6,729 bases of DNA from CAVHIG01 sp963636105 (GTDB taxonomy: Bacteria > Bacillota > Clostridia > Peptostreptococcales > Anaerovoracaceae): contig CAVHIG010000068.1 of assembly GCA_963636105.1 (NCBI GenBank), positions 1 through 6,729 on the forward strand, written 5' to 3'. A program made the position numbers and the translations under genes. The notes under the pieces are model-generated. The model ran no database searches. It was not told the origin of the DNA and was given only the letters and a program-made list of their open reading frames with translations. This document shows, in pieces, positions 1 through 5,733 of the stretch (within the stretch, counting starts at the first letter, position 1; each line of letters begins with the position of its first letter).

Positions 1-4
1 CCGC

Positions 5-36
5 TATAATAACAGTATACTGAATAATAGTTCAGT
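5..36 (+). promoter_or_regulatory. Possible -10 box and palindromic operator upstream of the ATPase gene
   Basis: A perfect TATAAT lies at 5-10; any -35 box would fall outside the window. It is followed by an 18-bp inverted repeat, ACTGAA-N6-TTCAGT (arms 19-24 and 31-36), where the start of transcription would be. A further TTTCAG lies at 45-50. The position fits an operator that could block or tune transcription of the ATPase gene starting at 75. This is inference from position and symmetry; no regulator is identified. Confidence 0.35.
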
Positions 37-74
37 GAAATTTCTTTCAGAAACATTAAAAGGAGAAAGCGATT

Positions 75-1508
75 ATGTTTGTCGGACGTCAAAGGGAGCT
101 TCGTACCCTTACATCGGAACTATCAAATTGGAAGAAAAAGACCGCTATTCTGGTTTACGGAAAACGCAGAGTCGGAAAATCCACACTGATCAAGGAGGCA
201 GCAAAGTCGTTTGACGGTGTTGTCATAAACCATTTGTGTGTTACGAGTACCTTTGAGGGAAACTTGGAGCTGATGTACAAAAACATTTCAGATGGGCTCT
301 CACTCCCCAATATCAAGTTCGATTCCCTGTTTTCAATGATGAATTATCTGAAAACATTGGACAAGAAAATCCTTCTCATTATCGACGAGTACCCGTATCT
401 GAAGCAGACCAAAAAGAAAAACGAAGTAGATTCCTATATGCAGGCTGTGGTTGATCAGCTTCCCGAAAATGTCAAGCTGATATTGTGCGGATCATATATC
501 ACGATCATGAAAGAGCTACTTGCAGAAGATAATCCGCTGTTCGGCAGATTTTCACTGATTCAGCATATCCACGATTTCGATTATTATGAAGCCGCGCAAT
601 TTTATCCGAACCTGCCTGTAAGGGAAAAGGTCGCTTTTTATGGTGTGTTCGGCGGGTGTCCTTATGTGCTCGAAAATCTTGATGCCGATAAGACGCTCAA
701 GGAGAATATCACTACCCTGCTCCTGCCGGAGACGGGGCTGATTCGCTCTCATATTGAGAACATCATGCTTAGAGAGATTCAGAAGACATTCGACGTAAGA
801 ATCCTTGAGGCACTTGGCAACGGGAAGAAAAAGTACACAGAAATCAGAGACAGGATCGGTGGCGATGAAACCGGGCTTCTGGATAAACAGCTGAAAATAC
901 TGCTGGATATGGAAACGATCCAAAAGACGGAGCCGATCAACCGAAGGAATGATAAAAAGAAGCAATTTTATGAGATTACAGATAACCTGATGCGCTTCTA
1001 CTTCTCATTTGTTTTTGGAGCGACAGGCACTATTGCAAGAATTGGCGAGGAGCAGTTTTACGGTAGAAATATTGAAAATGCCCTTGAACAATTTATCAGT
1101 CGGCGATTTGAGGGACTGACGATGCAATATTTTCACAGGATGGCTATCATGGGAAAATACGAAGATATAGAGGACTTTGGCAGCTATTGGTATGACGACC
1201 CTGCTACAAAAACAAACGGGGAATTTGACTGCGTGATCAAGCGTACAGGCGAGTTGTATGATTTCTATGAATGCAAATATTTTGCCAGACCGATGACGCT
1301 AGCGGAATGCGGACAGGAAAGGGAACAGCTGAAGCACACGCAGGGAATTGATGTTTCAAGGATCGGATTTGTCTGCACCGGAGGATTTGACTTTACGGAT
1401 AAGCATGAGTTCGTATTAGTTGATGGGGATTGCTTGTATCAGGATTTTGATACTGCCGCCCAGCCAAAGGTCGATGCGCGTGTTGAGGCAACTAATTGTC
1501 TACATTGA
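75..1508 (+). CDS. Archaeal-type P-loop ATPase with C-terminal DUF234/PD-(D/E)XK-like domain
   Basis: A 477-residue protein of the widespread ATPase family often called 'archaeal ATPase/DUF234' (COG1672-like, MNS branch of STAND NTPases). Visible motifs are a Walker A, GKRRVGKST (residues 29-37); a Walker B, ILLIIDE (99-105); a sensor-1-like strand, LILCGSY (135-141); and NPLFGR (153-158), which may carry a trans-acting arginine. Residues about 238-300 look like a winged helix (KKYTEIRDR followed by a basic wing and YEITDNLMRFYF). The C-terminal part has D385 and E399-C400-K401, the spacing of a PD-(D/E)XK nuclease-like core. The start is ATG at 75, with AGGAG at 61-65 nine bases upstream. 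The length is normal for the family. The last 20 or so residues look unusual and lie next to a broken gene, so the tail may have been altered. It is cytoplasmic; the biological role of the family is unknown, so no substrate is assigned. No terminator is seen just after the stop. Confidence 0.92.
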   Translation: MFVGRQRELRTLTSELSNWKKKTAILVYGKRRVGKSTLIKEAAKSFDGVVINHLCVTSTFEGNLELMYKNISDGLSLPNIKFDSLFSMMNYLKTLDKKILLIIDEYPYLKQTKKKNEVDSYMQAVVDQLPENVKLILCGSYITIMKELLAEDNPLFGRFSLIQHIHDFDYYEAAQFYPNLPVREKVAFYGVFGGCPYVLENLDADKTLKENITTLLLPETGLIRSHIENIMLREIQKTFDVRILEALGNGKKKYTEIRDRIGGDETGLLDKQLKILLDMETIQKTEPINRRNDKKKQFYEITDNLMRFYFSFVFGATGTIARIGEEQFYGRNIENALEQFISRRFEGLTMQYFHRMAIMGKYEDIEDFGSYWYDDPATKTNGEFDCVIKRTGELYDFYECKYFARPMTLAECGQEREQLKHTQGIDVSRIGFVCTGGFDFTDKHEFVLVDGDCLYQDFDTAAQPKVDARVEATNCLH

Positions 1509-1604
1509 GCCGCGGAAACGGCGCAGGCCGGTAATGACTTTGATGCGCCCGTTATCCTTTTTCCGGATCAGCTGATCCAGATATTGTTTTCTGGCATACT
1601 GCAT
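1500..1604 (-). pseudogene. N-terminal stub of an AAA_14/DUF4143-type ATPase, cut at Walker A
   Basis: On the minus strand ATG (1604-1602), preceded by CGGAGG eight bases upstream (1612-1617), opens 34 codons. They read MQYARKQYLDQLIRKK, then DNGRIKVITGLRR, then FRGSM and a TAG stop. The first part matches what I know of the N-terminus of AAA_14/DUF4143 ATP-binding proteins (K-x-YLDxLI...KVITGxRRCGKS). The Walker A lysine-serine end is replaced by unrelated residues, and the remaining 350 or so residues are absent. The stub is tail-to-tail with the intact ATPase and overlaps its last codons by 9 bp, so a deletion or rearrangement probably joined the two near 1508-1521. It cannot bind ATP. The alternative that it is a real short peptide is unlikely. 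The family assignment comes from motif memory, not a search. Confidence 0.68.
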
Positions 1605-1618
1605 TATCTTTTCCTCCG

Positions 1619-1706
1619 TGATTTTTTTGCGGATTCCGCATTATTTTCACAGATAGTATGCCACAAAATCATAAAAAAATCAATATTTGTATCTGATTTT
1701 TTTGCG
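1619..1706. repeat. 13-nt direct repeat pair and A/T inverted repeat
   Basis: TGATTTTTTTGCG occurs at 1619-1631 and again at 1694-1706, 75 bp apart. The second copy also pairs with AAAAAAATC at 1673-1681 as a 9-bp inverted repeat around a 13-nt loop (1682-1694). Separately, GGCATACT at 1593-1600 is repeated inverted at 1655-1662. These may mark a past rearrangement beside the ATPase stub, but all are low-complexity or short. No insertion sequence can be recognised. Confidence 0.4.
1655..1683 (-). promoter_or_regulatory. Promoter-like site for the ATPase stub
   Basis: On the minus strand TTGATT (1683-1678) is separated by 17 bp from CATACT (1660-1655), with a TGG just before the -10 as in extended -10 promoters. 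Transcription would start near 1648, giving a leader of about 44 nt before the stub's ATG at 1604. The matches to consensus are only moderate (4 of 6 in the -10), and the surroundings are T-rich, so this is tentative. If real, the stub has kept its original promoter and ribosome binding site. Confidence 0.35.
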
Positions 1707-1799
1707 ATGTAGCTCGTCGGTACCTTAGACACCCTGGCTGTTGACGCAAGCCGCAGCCCAGCTTCTTCCAACGGAAACTCTACGAACCACACCTTTCAC

Positions 1800-1831
1800 A
1801 AAAACAGCGGCTCGGATGAGTCGCTGTTTTT
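1800..1831 (-). terminator. Bidirectional intrinsic terminator after the SLH gene
   Basis: The stem CAGCGGCTC (1805-1813) pairs with GAGTCGCTG (1818-1826), with one G-U pair and a GGAT tetraloop. It is flanked by five A on the left and six T on the right, so it can work on both strands. It lies about 75 nt after the stop of the minus-strand SLH gene and is its likely terminator. It separates that gene from the ATPase stub. A second, T-less hairpin, CCTGAA-AAC-TTCAGG, sits at 1880-1894 just after the stop codon. Confidence 0.8.
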
Positions 1832-1905
1832 TGCATATTTTCAGTCTTAGTATAGGTTTTCAAGCTTATCACAAGCCCGCCTGAAAACTTCAGGATATTT
1901 TTACC

Positions 1906-4900
1906 TTATTTGCCTTCATATGCTCTGTAGAGGAAGGTTACAATCTGTCCTCTTGTGCAATCGTCATCAGGACTGAACTTATCAGCTGAAGTTCCTGTCG
2001 TGATTCCATTAGCCTTAGCCCAAGCAACTGCGCTTGCATAGTAGCTGTCAGCCGCAACATCCGTGAACTCAGATGTTGGATCTGCACTAGCCTTCAATGC
2101 ACGCGCGAGGAAGGCTACAGCCTGTGCTCTTGTGCAGGTAGCATTAGGGCTGAACTCGTCAGCTGAGGTTCCTGTCGTGATTCCATTTTCTACTGCCCAT
2201 GCGACTGCATTAGCATAGTAGCTATTTGCGGAAACGTCGGAGAAGCTCTTTTCAGTCGTCGCTGCAGGGCTTCCGGCAGCTCTCCAGAGGAATGTAACGA
2301 TCTCTGCTCTTGAGCACTTGCCATTTGGAGCAAAATGAGTATCATCTACGCCATTAGTGATATCCTTTTCAACCGCCCAAAGAACCGGGTTATAGAAGAA
2401 ATCACTTGAATTTACATCTACGAAGCCTGTTGCGACCGGAGTATCCTCCTCAGGGACTACTTCTTCCTCAACAACTGCGTTGCTACCGCCGTTTCTTGAG
2501 CTTGGACGTGAGTACTTGAAGCTATACTGATATGGAGAAGCTGTTCCAGTAATAGTAAGCTTTGTATTCTTTCCAGCCGATATACTGTCTTTATTAAATG
2601 TTACGTCTGTTGTATCAACTTCAACATTAAACACAACAGTTCTGCTTACTGTAGCGGTCTGATTGGAGGCATTGGCTACGATTTTGATAGTACCGCCGTT
2701 TTCAACCGCGTCTACGGCTGCCTGGAGATCTACATAGCCTGTCTCGCCGATCTTCGCAACGGAAGGATTTGTGGCTGTGACTACAAATTCACTGAAGCCG
2801 TTCGGATTTGTGAAGGTAGCGAAATAAGCTTCATTTTCTCCTTCTCCCGTCTTTGTAACAGTTGCTGTATATACATAGACTTTTCCATTGTCCTTCTGAT
2901 GCTTGATATATATATCGCTTTCAGTACTTGTCACAAAGCCGCCTGGAAGCGCAAATGTGATAGTTACAGGAGTTGTAACCTCTACTTCCTTCGCTTCGCC
3001 GATCTGTACCGCGTTTTGAGTTTTGCCTGAGTCTGCGGTCGCATCTGCCTTGGTTACGATACCATCTGCTGTAGATGCCGTCGAAGCTATCTCCTTAACC
3101 ATAGGCTTGATGTCCAGAGTCAGCTCTTTCACTGTAGCAGAGCCGCCCTCAGCTGCAGCTTCAACCTTTGCGTCTGCAACCGTGATATCGAGATATGGCT
3201 GTACGTATACTGTTACAGTAGCTCCTTCAGCTACCTTTACTTCTGCAGTTTTCAGAGCCTCAGTCGCGCTTGTGATCTCTTCGGCTTCGATCTTAACTGC
3301 CTCATTTCCGCCAACCGAATCGAGACCCTTTACAGTAACGGCATTATTAGCCTTAATGGTTGCAGCAGCGTTTTCCATGGCAGTTTTCTGCTCATTCGTT
3401 TTACCTTCTGTATTTCCGGTTTTTGCCTCTGCTCCCGCAGGCGCAACCTTTACAGCAGTATTCACATCACCTACAGCGTATGGATACTGTGCCTTTGTCT
3501 TGGAATCAGTATTCGCAACGCTTACCTTGCCGCTTTCCAGATAAGCTGCCGGATCCGCGGAGAATACACCGCCTATGAGCTTCAGCGTGCCGATGCTGGC
3601 AGCTTCCGTTCCAGCTGTAACTGCAGTTGGTCCTGTAAAACTTCCGCTCTTTGTCTCAAATACCGCATTTTCCTCTCCGCTAAGTGTCAGGAGTCCTTCG
3701 CCCTCTAAGGTAAATACTTTAGCGGCATCTCCTTCGATCTTGGCTGTGATCTTGTGGCCGTTGAGGTCGATTGTAACAGCCTTGCTTACGCTTGCAGGAA
3801 GTGTCGCATCCTTCAAAAGCTTGACTGTGCCGTTCTCAGCAGCCTTTGTAATAGCAGTATTCAGATCAGTGTATCTTGCTGTACCTACAGAAGCTACCTG
3901 ATTGAAGTTTTCCATTTCATGATCTTTCTCAAGACCTGTATTATTTTCGAAGATCACATCAGCCTGCTTGTCATAGGTTAAAGAGCCAGCAGTTATATCA
4001 TCAATTGAATATCCCCAGGTTGTATCCTTGTAAGTGCAATTCTTAATTGTGATGCTTTCTTTGTCTTCATTTTCAGTAGTTCTTGGATTTGCATACACGC
4101 CTGTATACATATTCTCAAATGTGCAGCCGTCCAGTGTGATGTCGAAAGTAGAATTAAATCCAAGCGCTGCAACATAACCACTTCCGGTCGTGCTAGCAGC
4201 AAACTTTGTATTATTTACAGTCAAGCTGCCTTCCAGCAAACCCTCAGAATTTAAATCTCCTGTATGATTGAACGCCGTATGCTGGATAGTAATGCTCTTG
4301 CCGTTTCCGTTTATTGTAATATTCTTGCCATTTACATCGACTCCGCTGTATTCGCTGAGCGTAATATCGTTCAGAAGCTCTATAGTAGTTGCTTCTTCAC
4401 CTGTATTCGCTGCTACTGCCTCCGCAAGAGTCTTATATCTTGCCGTACCTACAGAAGCTACCTGAGCAGGGAATATTTCCAACTGTGCTGCCGCTGTGAT
4501 ACCAGTATTATTTGTGAATGTCACATCAGCCTGCTTGTCATAAGTTAAAGAGCCAGCAGTTATATCATCAATTGAATATCCCCAGGTTGTATCCTTGTAA
4601 GTGCAATTCTTAATTGTGATGCTTTCTTTGTCTTCATTTTCAGTAGTTCTTGGATTTGCATACACGCCTGTATACATATTCTCAAATGTGCAGCCGTCCA
4701 GTGTGATGTCGAAAGTAGAATTAAATCCAAGCGCTGCAACATAACCACTTCCGGTCGTGCTAGCAGCAAACTTTGTATTATTTACAGTCAAGCTGCCTTC
4801 CAGCAAACCCTCAGAATTTAAATCTCCTGTATGATTGAACGCCGTATGCTGGATAGTAATGCTCTTGCCGTTTCCGTTTATTGTAATATCCTTGCCATTT

Positions 4901-5199
4901 ACATCAACACCATTTCCGTCAAGTGTAATATCTGACAAAAGCTCTATAGTAGCTTCAGCATTATCTCCACTTACAGCATTTACAGCAGCTTCTAATGTAC
5001 TATACTCTGTATCACCACTCTTAGCTACATTTGTGCTTGTCTCAGGTGTGCCTGTACCATTTCCTTCCACAGATTTAGCTACAGGGACTACACCGGCACC
5101 ATCTCCTGTTTCAGTGGTTACATAAGCAAAAGCCATTGTCGGTATAAAGCTTACTACCATAAGAAAAGTCAAGATAATGGATAATATCTTCCTATTCAT
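1906..5199 (-). CDS. Secreted SLH-anchored surface protein with duplicated beta-helix repeats
   Basis: A 1097-residue exported protein. Residues 1-25 form a Sec signal peptide (MNRK, a hydrophobic core, and AFA before the predicted cut). A motif of the form VA-x-x-G-x-x-x-Y-x-x-L-x-x-A(V/I), usually followed by a T-(I/V)-(E/K)-L-L-type strand, occurs four times (near residues 58, 247, 435 and 813). The first two copies lead into right-handed beta-helix-like runs (ITINGNG, LTVNNTKF, ITIKNCTY). Residues 104-219 and 293-408 are identical copies. Residues 580-740 are an Ala/Thr/Val/Glu-rich stalk, and 911-924 is an acidic linker. The C-terminus carries three SLH domains (about 926-977, 986-1036 and 1045-1097). 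Their TRAE-like motifs are CSRAE, CTRAQ and CTRGQ; SLH domains in general bind secondary cell-wall polymer. The start is ATG with AAAGGAGG, the GGAGG lying seven bases upstream. The ligand or adhesin role is unknown; beta-helix folds can also be glycan-active, but no catalytic set is evident. Confidence 0.95.
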   Translation of the reverse strand: MNRKILSIILTFLMVVSFIPTMAFAYVTTETGDGAGVVPVAKSVEGNGTGTPETSTNVAKSGDTEYSTLEAAVNAVSGDNAEATIELLSDITLDGNGVDVNGKDITINGNGKSITIQHTAFNHTGDLNSEGLLEGSLTVNNTKFAASTTGSGYVAALGFNSTFDITLDGCTFENMYTGVYANPRTTENEDKESITIKNCTYKDTTWGYSIDDITAGSLTYDKQADVTFTNNTGITAAAQLEIFPAQVASVGTARYKTLAEAVAANTGEEATTIELLNDITLSEYSGVDVNGKNITINGNGKSITIQHTAFNHTGDLNSEGLLEGSLTVNNTKFAASTTGSGYVAALGFNSTFDITLDGCTFENMYTGVYANPRTTENEDKESITIKNCTYKDTTWGYSIDDITAGSLTYDKQADVIFENNTGLEKDHEMENFNQVASVGTARYTDLNTAITKAAENGTVKLLKDATLPASVSKAVTIDLNGHKITAKIEGDAAKVFTLEGEGLLTLSGEENAVFETKSGSFTGPTAVTAGTEAASIGTLKLIGGVFSADPAAYLESGKVSVANTDSKTKAQYPYAVGDVNTAVKVAPAGAEAKTGNTEGKTNEQKTAMENAAATIKANNAVTVKGLDSVGGNEAVKIEAEEITSATEALKTAEVKVAEGATVTVYVQPYLDITVADAKVEAAAEGGSATVKELTLDIKPMVKEIASTASTADGIVTKADATADSGKTQNAVQIGEAKEVEVTTPVTITFALPGGFVTSTESDIYIKHQKDNGKVYVYTATVTKTGEGENEAYFATFTNPNGFSEFVVTATNPSVAKIGETGYVDLQAAVDAVENGGTIKIVANASNQTATVSRTVVFNVEVDTTDVTFNKDSISAGKNTKLTITGTASPYQYSFKYSRPSSRNGGSNAVVEEEVVPEEDTPVATGFVDVNSSDFFYNPVLWAVEKDITNGVDDTHFAPNGKCSRAEIVTFLWRAAGSPAATTEKSFSDVSANSYYANAVAWAVENGITTGTSADEFSPNATCTRAQAVAFLARALKASADPTSEFTDVAADSYYASAVAWAKANGITTGTSADKFSPDDDCTRGQIVTFLYRAYEGK
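1909..2424 (-). repeat. Three tandem SLH-domain coding units
   Basis: Three units of about 50-60 codons each encode F-x-DV...YY-x-x-AV-x-WA...GIT-x-G...F-(A/S)-P...C-(S/T)-R. The first is the most diverged (FFYNPVLWAVEKDITNG). The last two share the stretch GITTGTSAD and clear DNA similarity (for example 1979-2010 against 2157-2188), which points to duplication of one unit. Three SLH copies is the usual number for cell-wall anchoring. Confidence 0.9.
3977..4322 (-). repeat. 346-bp perfect direct repeat, copy 2 in protein order
   Basis: By eye this segment is identical base for base to 4544-4889, with an offset of 567 bp (189 codons), so the frame is kept. Single mismatches bound it (3976 against 4543, and 4323 against 4890), with 22 and about 15 more identical bases beyond them. 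It encodes residues 293-408, a beta-helix block running from ITINGNGKS to SLTYD. Confidence 0.93.
4544..4889 (-). repeat. 346-bp perfect direct repeat, copy 1 in protein order
   Basis: Partner of 3977-4322; it encodes residues 104-219. The linker sequences between and around the copies have clearly diverged, and a further 30-bp near-repeat (VASVGTARY) at 4435-4464 and 3871-3900 is offset by 564 rather than 567 bp. The larger unit is therefore older than the identity of the 346-bp core. Confidence 0.93.
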
Positions 5200-5238
5200 A
5201 TAATTTCCTCCTTTTACAACTTGAACCTTTATAAGTCC

Positions 5239-5292
5239 ATTACAGCTTTATTACACGTCCACACCTCCCCTTTTTAAAATTAAAGCCGTAAT
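5239..5292 (-). promoter_or_regulatory. Leader stem-loop of the SLH mRNA with exposed Shine-Dalgarno and GTG-TAA
   Basis: On the minus strand ATTACGGCTTTA (5292-5281) pairs with TAAAGCTGTAAT (5250-5239), giving 12 bp with a single G-U pair. That pair works only in RNA from the minus strand (it would be A-C on the other strand). The 30-nt loop contains GGAGGTG (5268-5262), a closer match to the 16S tail than the gene's own site. Seven bases after its GGAGG come GTG (5256-5254) and at once TAA (5253-5251). If transcription starts near 5294, the stem forms the very 5' end of the message. Possible roles are mRNA stabilisation by a ribosome bound in the leader, or translational control. This is inferred from sequence only. 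Confidence 0.5.
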
Positions 5293-5300
5293 CTAACTGC

Positions 5301-5335
5301 ATTTTACCATACCCCCCCCCGAGGTTTCAAGTCAA
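5301..5335 (-). promoter_or_regulatory. Promoter of the SLH gene with a nine-base C/G run in the spacer
   Basis: On the minus strand TTGAAA (5330-5325) and TAAAAT (5306-5301) are 18 bp apart, with TGG just before the -10 (extended -10). An alternative register is TTGACT (5335-5330) with TATGGT (5311-5306), also 18 bp apart. In both, the spacer contains an unbroken run of nine G (C9 at 5312-5320 on the + strand). Loss of one base would give the optimal 17-bp spacing, so the tract can tune the promoter by slippage. The start of transcription is expected near 5294, about 95 nt before the ATG. Confidence 0.6.
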
Positions 5336-5344
5336 AATATTGGA

Positions 5345-5379
5345 TTTTCAACGTTTTTTCAATGTTTTTCAATGTTTTT
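5345..5379 (-). promoter_or_regulatory. Helically phased A-tracts upstream of the SLH promoter
   Basis: Four T-runs on the + strand (A-tracts on the minus strand) lie at 5345-5348, 5354-5359, 5365-5369 and 5375-5379. Their centres are 10, 10.5 and 10 bp apart, within near-repeats of TTTTTCAATG. A-tracts in phase with the helix bend DNA, and A-rich DNA just upstream of a -35 can bind the RNA polymerase alpha subunit. The block begins about 10 bp upstream of the TTGACT at 5335-5330. The repeated TTGAAAA units could instead be binding sites for a regulator. Confidence 0.55.
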
Positions 5380-5483
5380 CCGCTACTATTGATATTTTAA
5401 GTAAAGCTTTGTAAATAATGTAAGTCTCTACAGAAGCCTTTTGAAATGAAGCCTCGGCTCTTTTGTGAGCAAAAGAAAAAAAA

Positions 5484-5512
5484 TTGACTTTATGGAATTT
5501 ATATATTAAGAT
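5484..5512 (+). promoter_or_regulatory. Orphan + strand promoter
   Basis: TTGACT (5484-5489, five of six) is followed by a 17-bp spacer and TAAGAT (5507-5512, four of six), with an A-rich stretch including A8 just upstream (5476-5483) like an UP element. Transcription would start near 5519 and run right, away from the SLH gene. No protein gene follows on this strand. An inverted repeat, CTTTTG-TGAG-CAAAAG, lies at 5460-5475 just upstream and could be a regulatory site. Confidence 0.5.
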
Positions 5513-5518
5513 GGATGC

Positions 5519-5707
5519 AAATAGCAATCAAAACATTTAAATAGAAATACTATGCAATATTTGGAATCGCCCGCTGCTTTGACCCGCGCCCCGACCGGCC
5601 TTTCGGCTGAGGAGATAACAGCGCTGTAGTGCTGGCGACGTTTGTGACATGGTAAATAACACGGCCCTGCCGCCCTCCTTTACGGAGGCTCGGCAGGGCC
5701 GTGTTTT
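5519..5707 (+). ncRNA. Candidate small RNA between an orphan promoter and a terminator
   Basis: About 189 nt run from the predicted start after the 5484-5512 promoter to the end of the intrinsic terminator at 5658-5707, with no ORF that has a credible start. The 5' third is A/T-rich; 5568-5640 is clearly GC-rich. Possible pairing is TCGCC (5567-5571) with GGCGA (5634-5638), and CGCTG (5572-5576) with CAGCG (5619-5623), enclosing a smaller hairpin at about 5596-5609 (CGGCC-TTTC-GGCTG). A 10-bp palindrome, ACAGCGCTGT (5618-5627), offers an alternative fold. The length resembles 6S RNA, but I do not see the long rod-like pairing of that family. No known family is recognised. Confidence 0.3.
5658..5707 (-). 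terminator. Strong GC-rich intrinsic terminator, probably bidirectional
   Basis: AACACGGCCCTGCCG (5658-5672) pairs perfectly over 15 bp with CGGCAGGGCCGTGTT (5691-5705). A further 5-bp inner stem, CCTCC/GGAGG (5674-5678 and 5684-5688), lies above a small internal loop. It is 28 nt after the stop of the minus-strand beta-helix gene, so it ends that transcript. T-rich tails occur on both sides (TTTT on +, TTATTT on -), so it would also stop transcription from the + strand promoter at 5484. Confidence 0.85.
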
Positions 5708-5733
5708 AATTGCTTTAGTCTCGCAATGCAAAA

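Noticed and set aside
552..965. 137-codon minus-strand frame inside the ATPase gene
   Set aside because: Fully antisense to a well-supported gene, with no ribosome binding site and no recognisable protein features.
1565..1578. Perfect 14-bp palindrome GGATCAGCTGATCC as an operator
   Set aside because: It lies within the codons for DQLI of the ATPase stub and is best explained as coding sequence.
1604..1792. 62-codon minus-strand frame whose TAA overlaps the stub's ATG (TAATG)
   Set aside because: The coupling-like overlap is attractive, but the frame starts at a GTG with the nearest purine stretch too close, spans the stub's promoter-like site, and resembles no family I know.
3023..3901. 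Long + strand frames opposite the stalk region of the SLH gene
   Set aside because: They mirror the biased Ala/Thr/Val codons of the real gene, and lack start signals.
3993..4769. Two identical 69-codon minus-strand frames
   Set aside because: Out-of-frame shadows of the 346-bp repeat; their identity reflects the repeat, not a duplicated gene.
5460..5475. CTTTTG-TGAG-CAAAAG hairpin as a terminator
   Set aside because: Weak A/T stem; on the + strand it is followed by A rather than T, and on the minus strand the T run lies before the stem. Kept only as a possible operator.
5519..5707. Identity as 6S RNA or a known riboswitch
   Set aside because: The length fits 6S, but the ends do not form the long interrupted rod, and no conserved riboswitch core was recognised.
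5537..5731. 64-codon minus-strand frame between the beta-helix gene and the SLH gene
   Set aside because: Runs straight through the 15-bp terminator stem and has no ribosome binding site.
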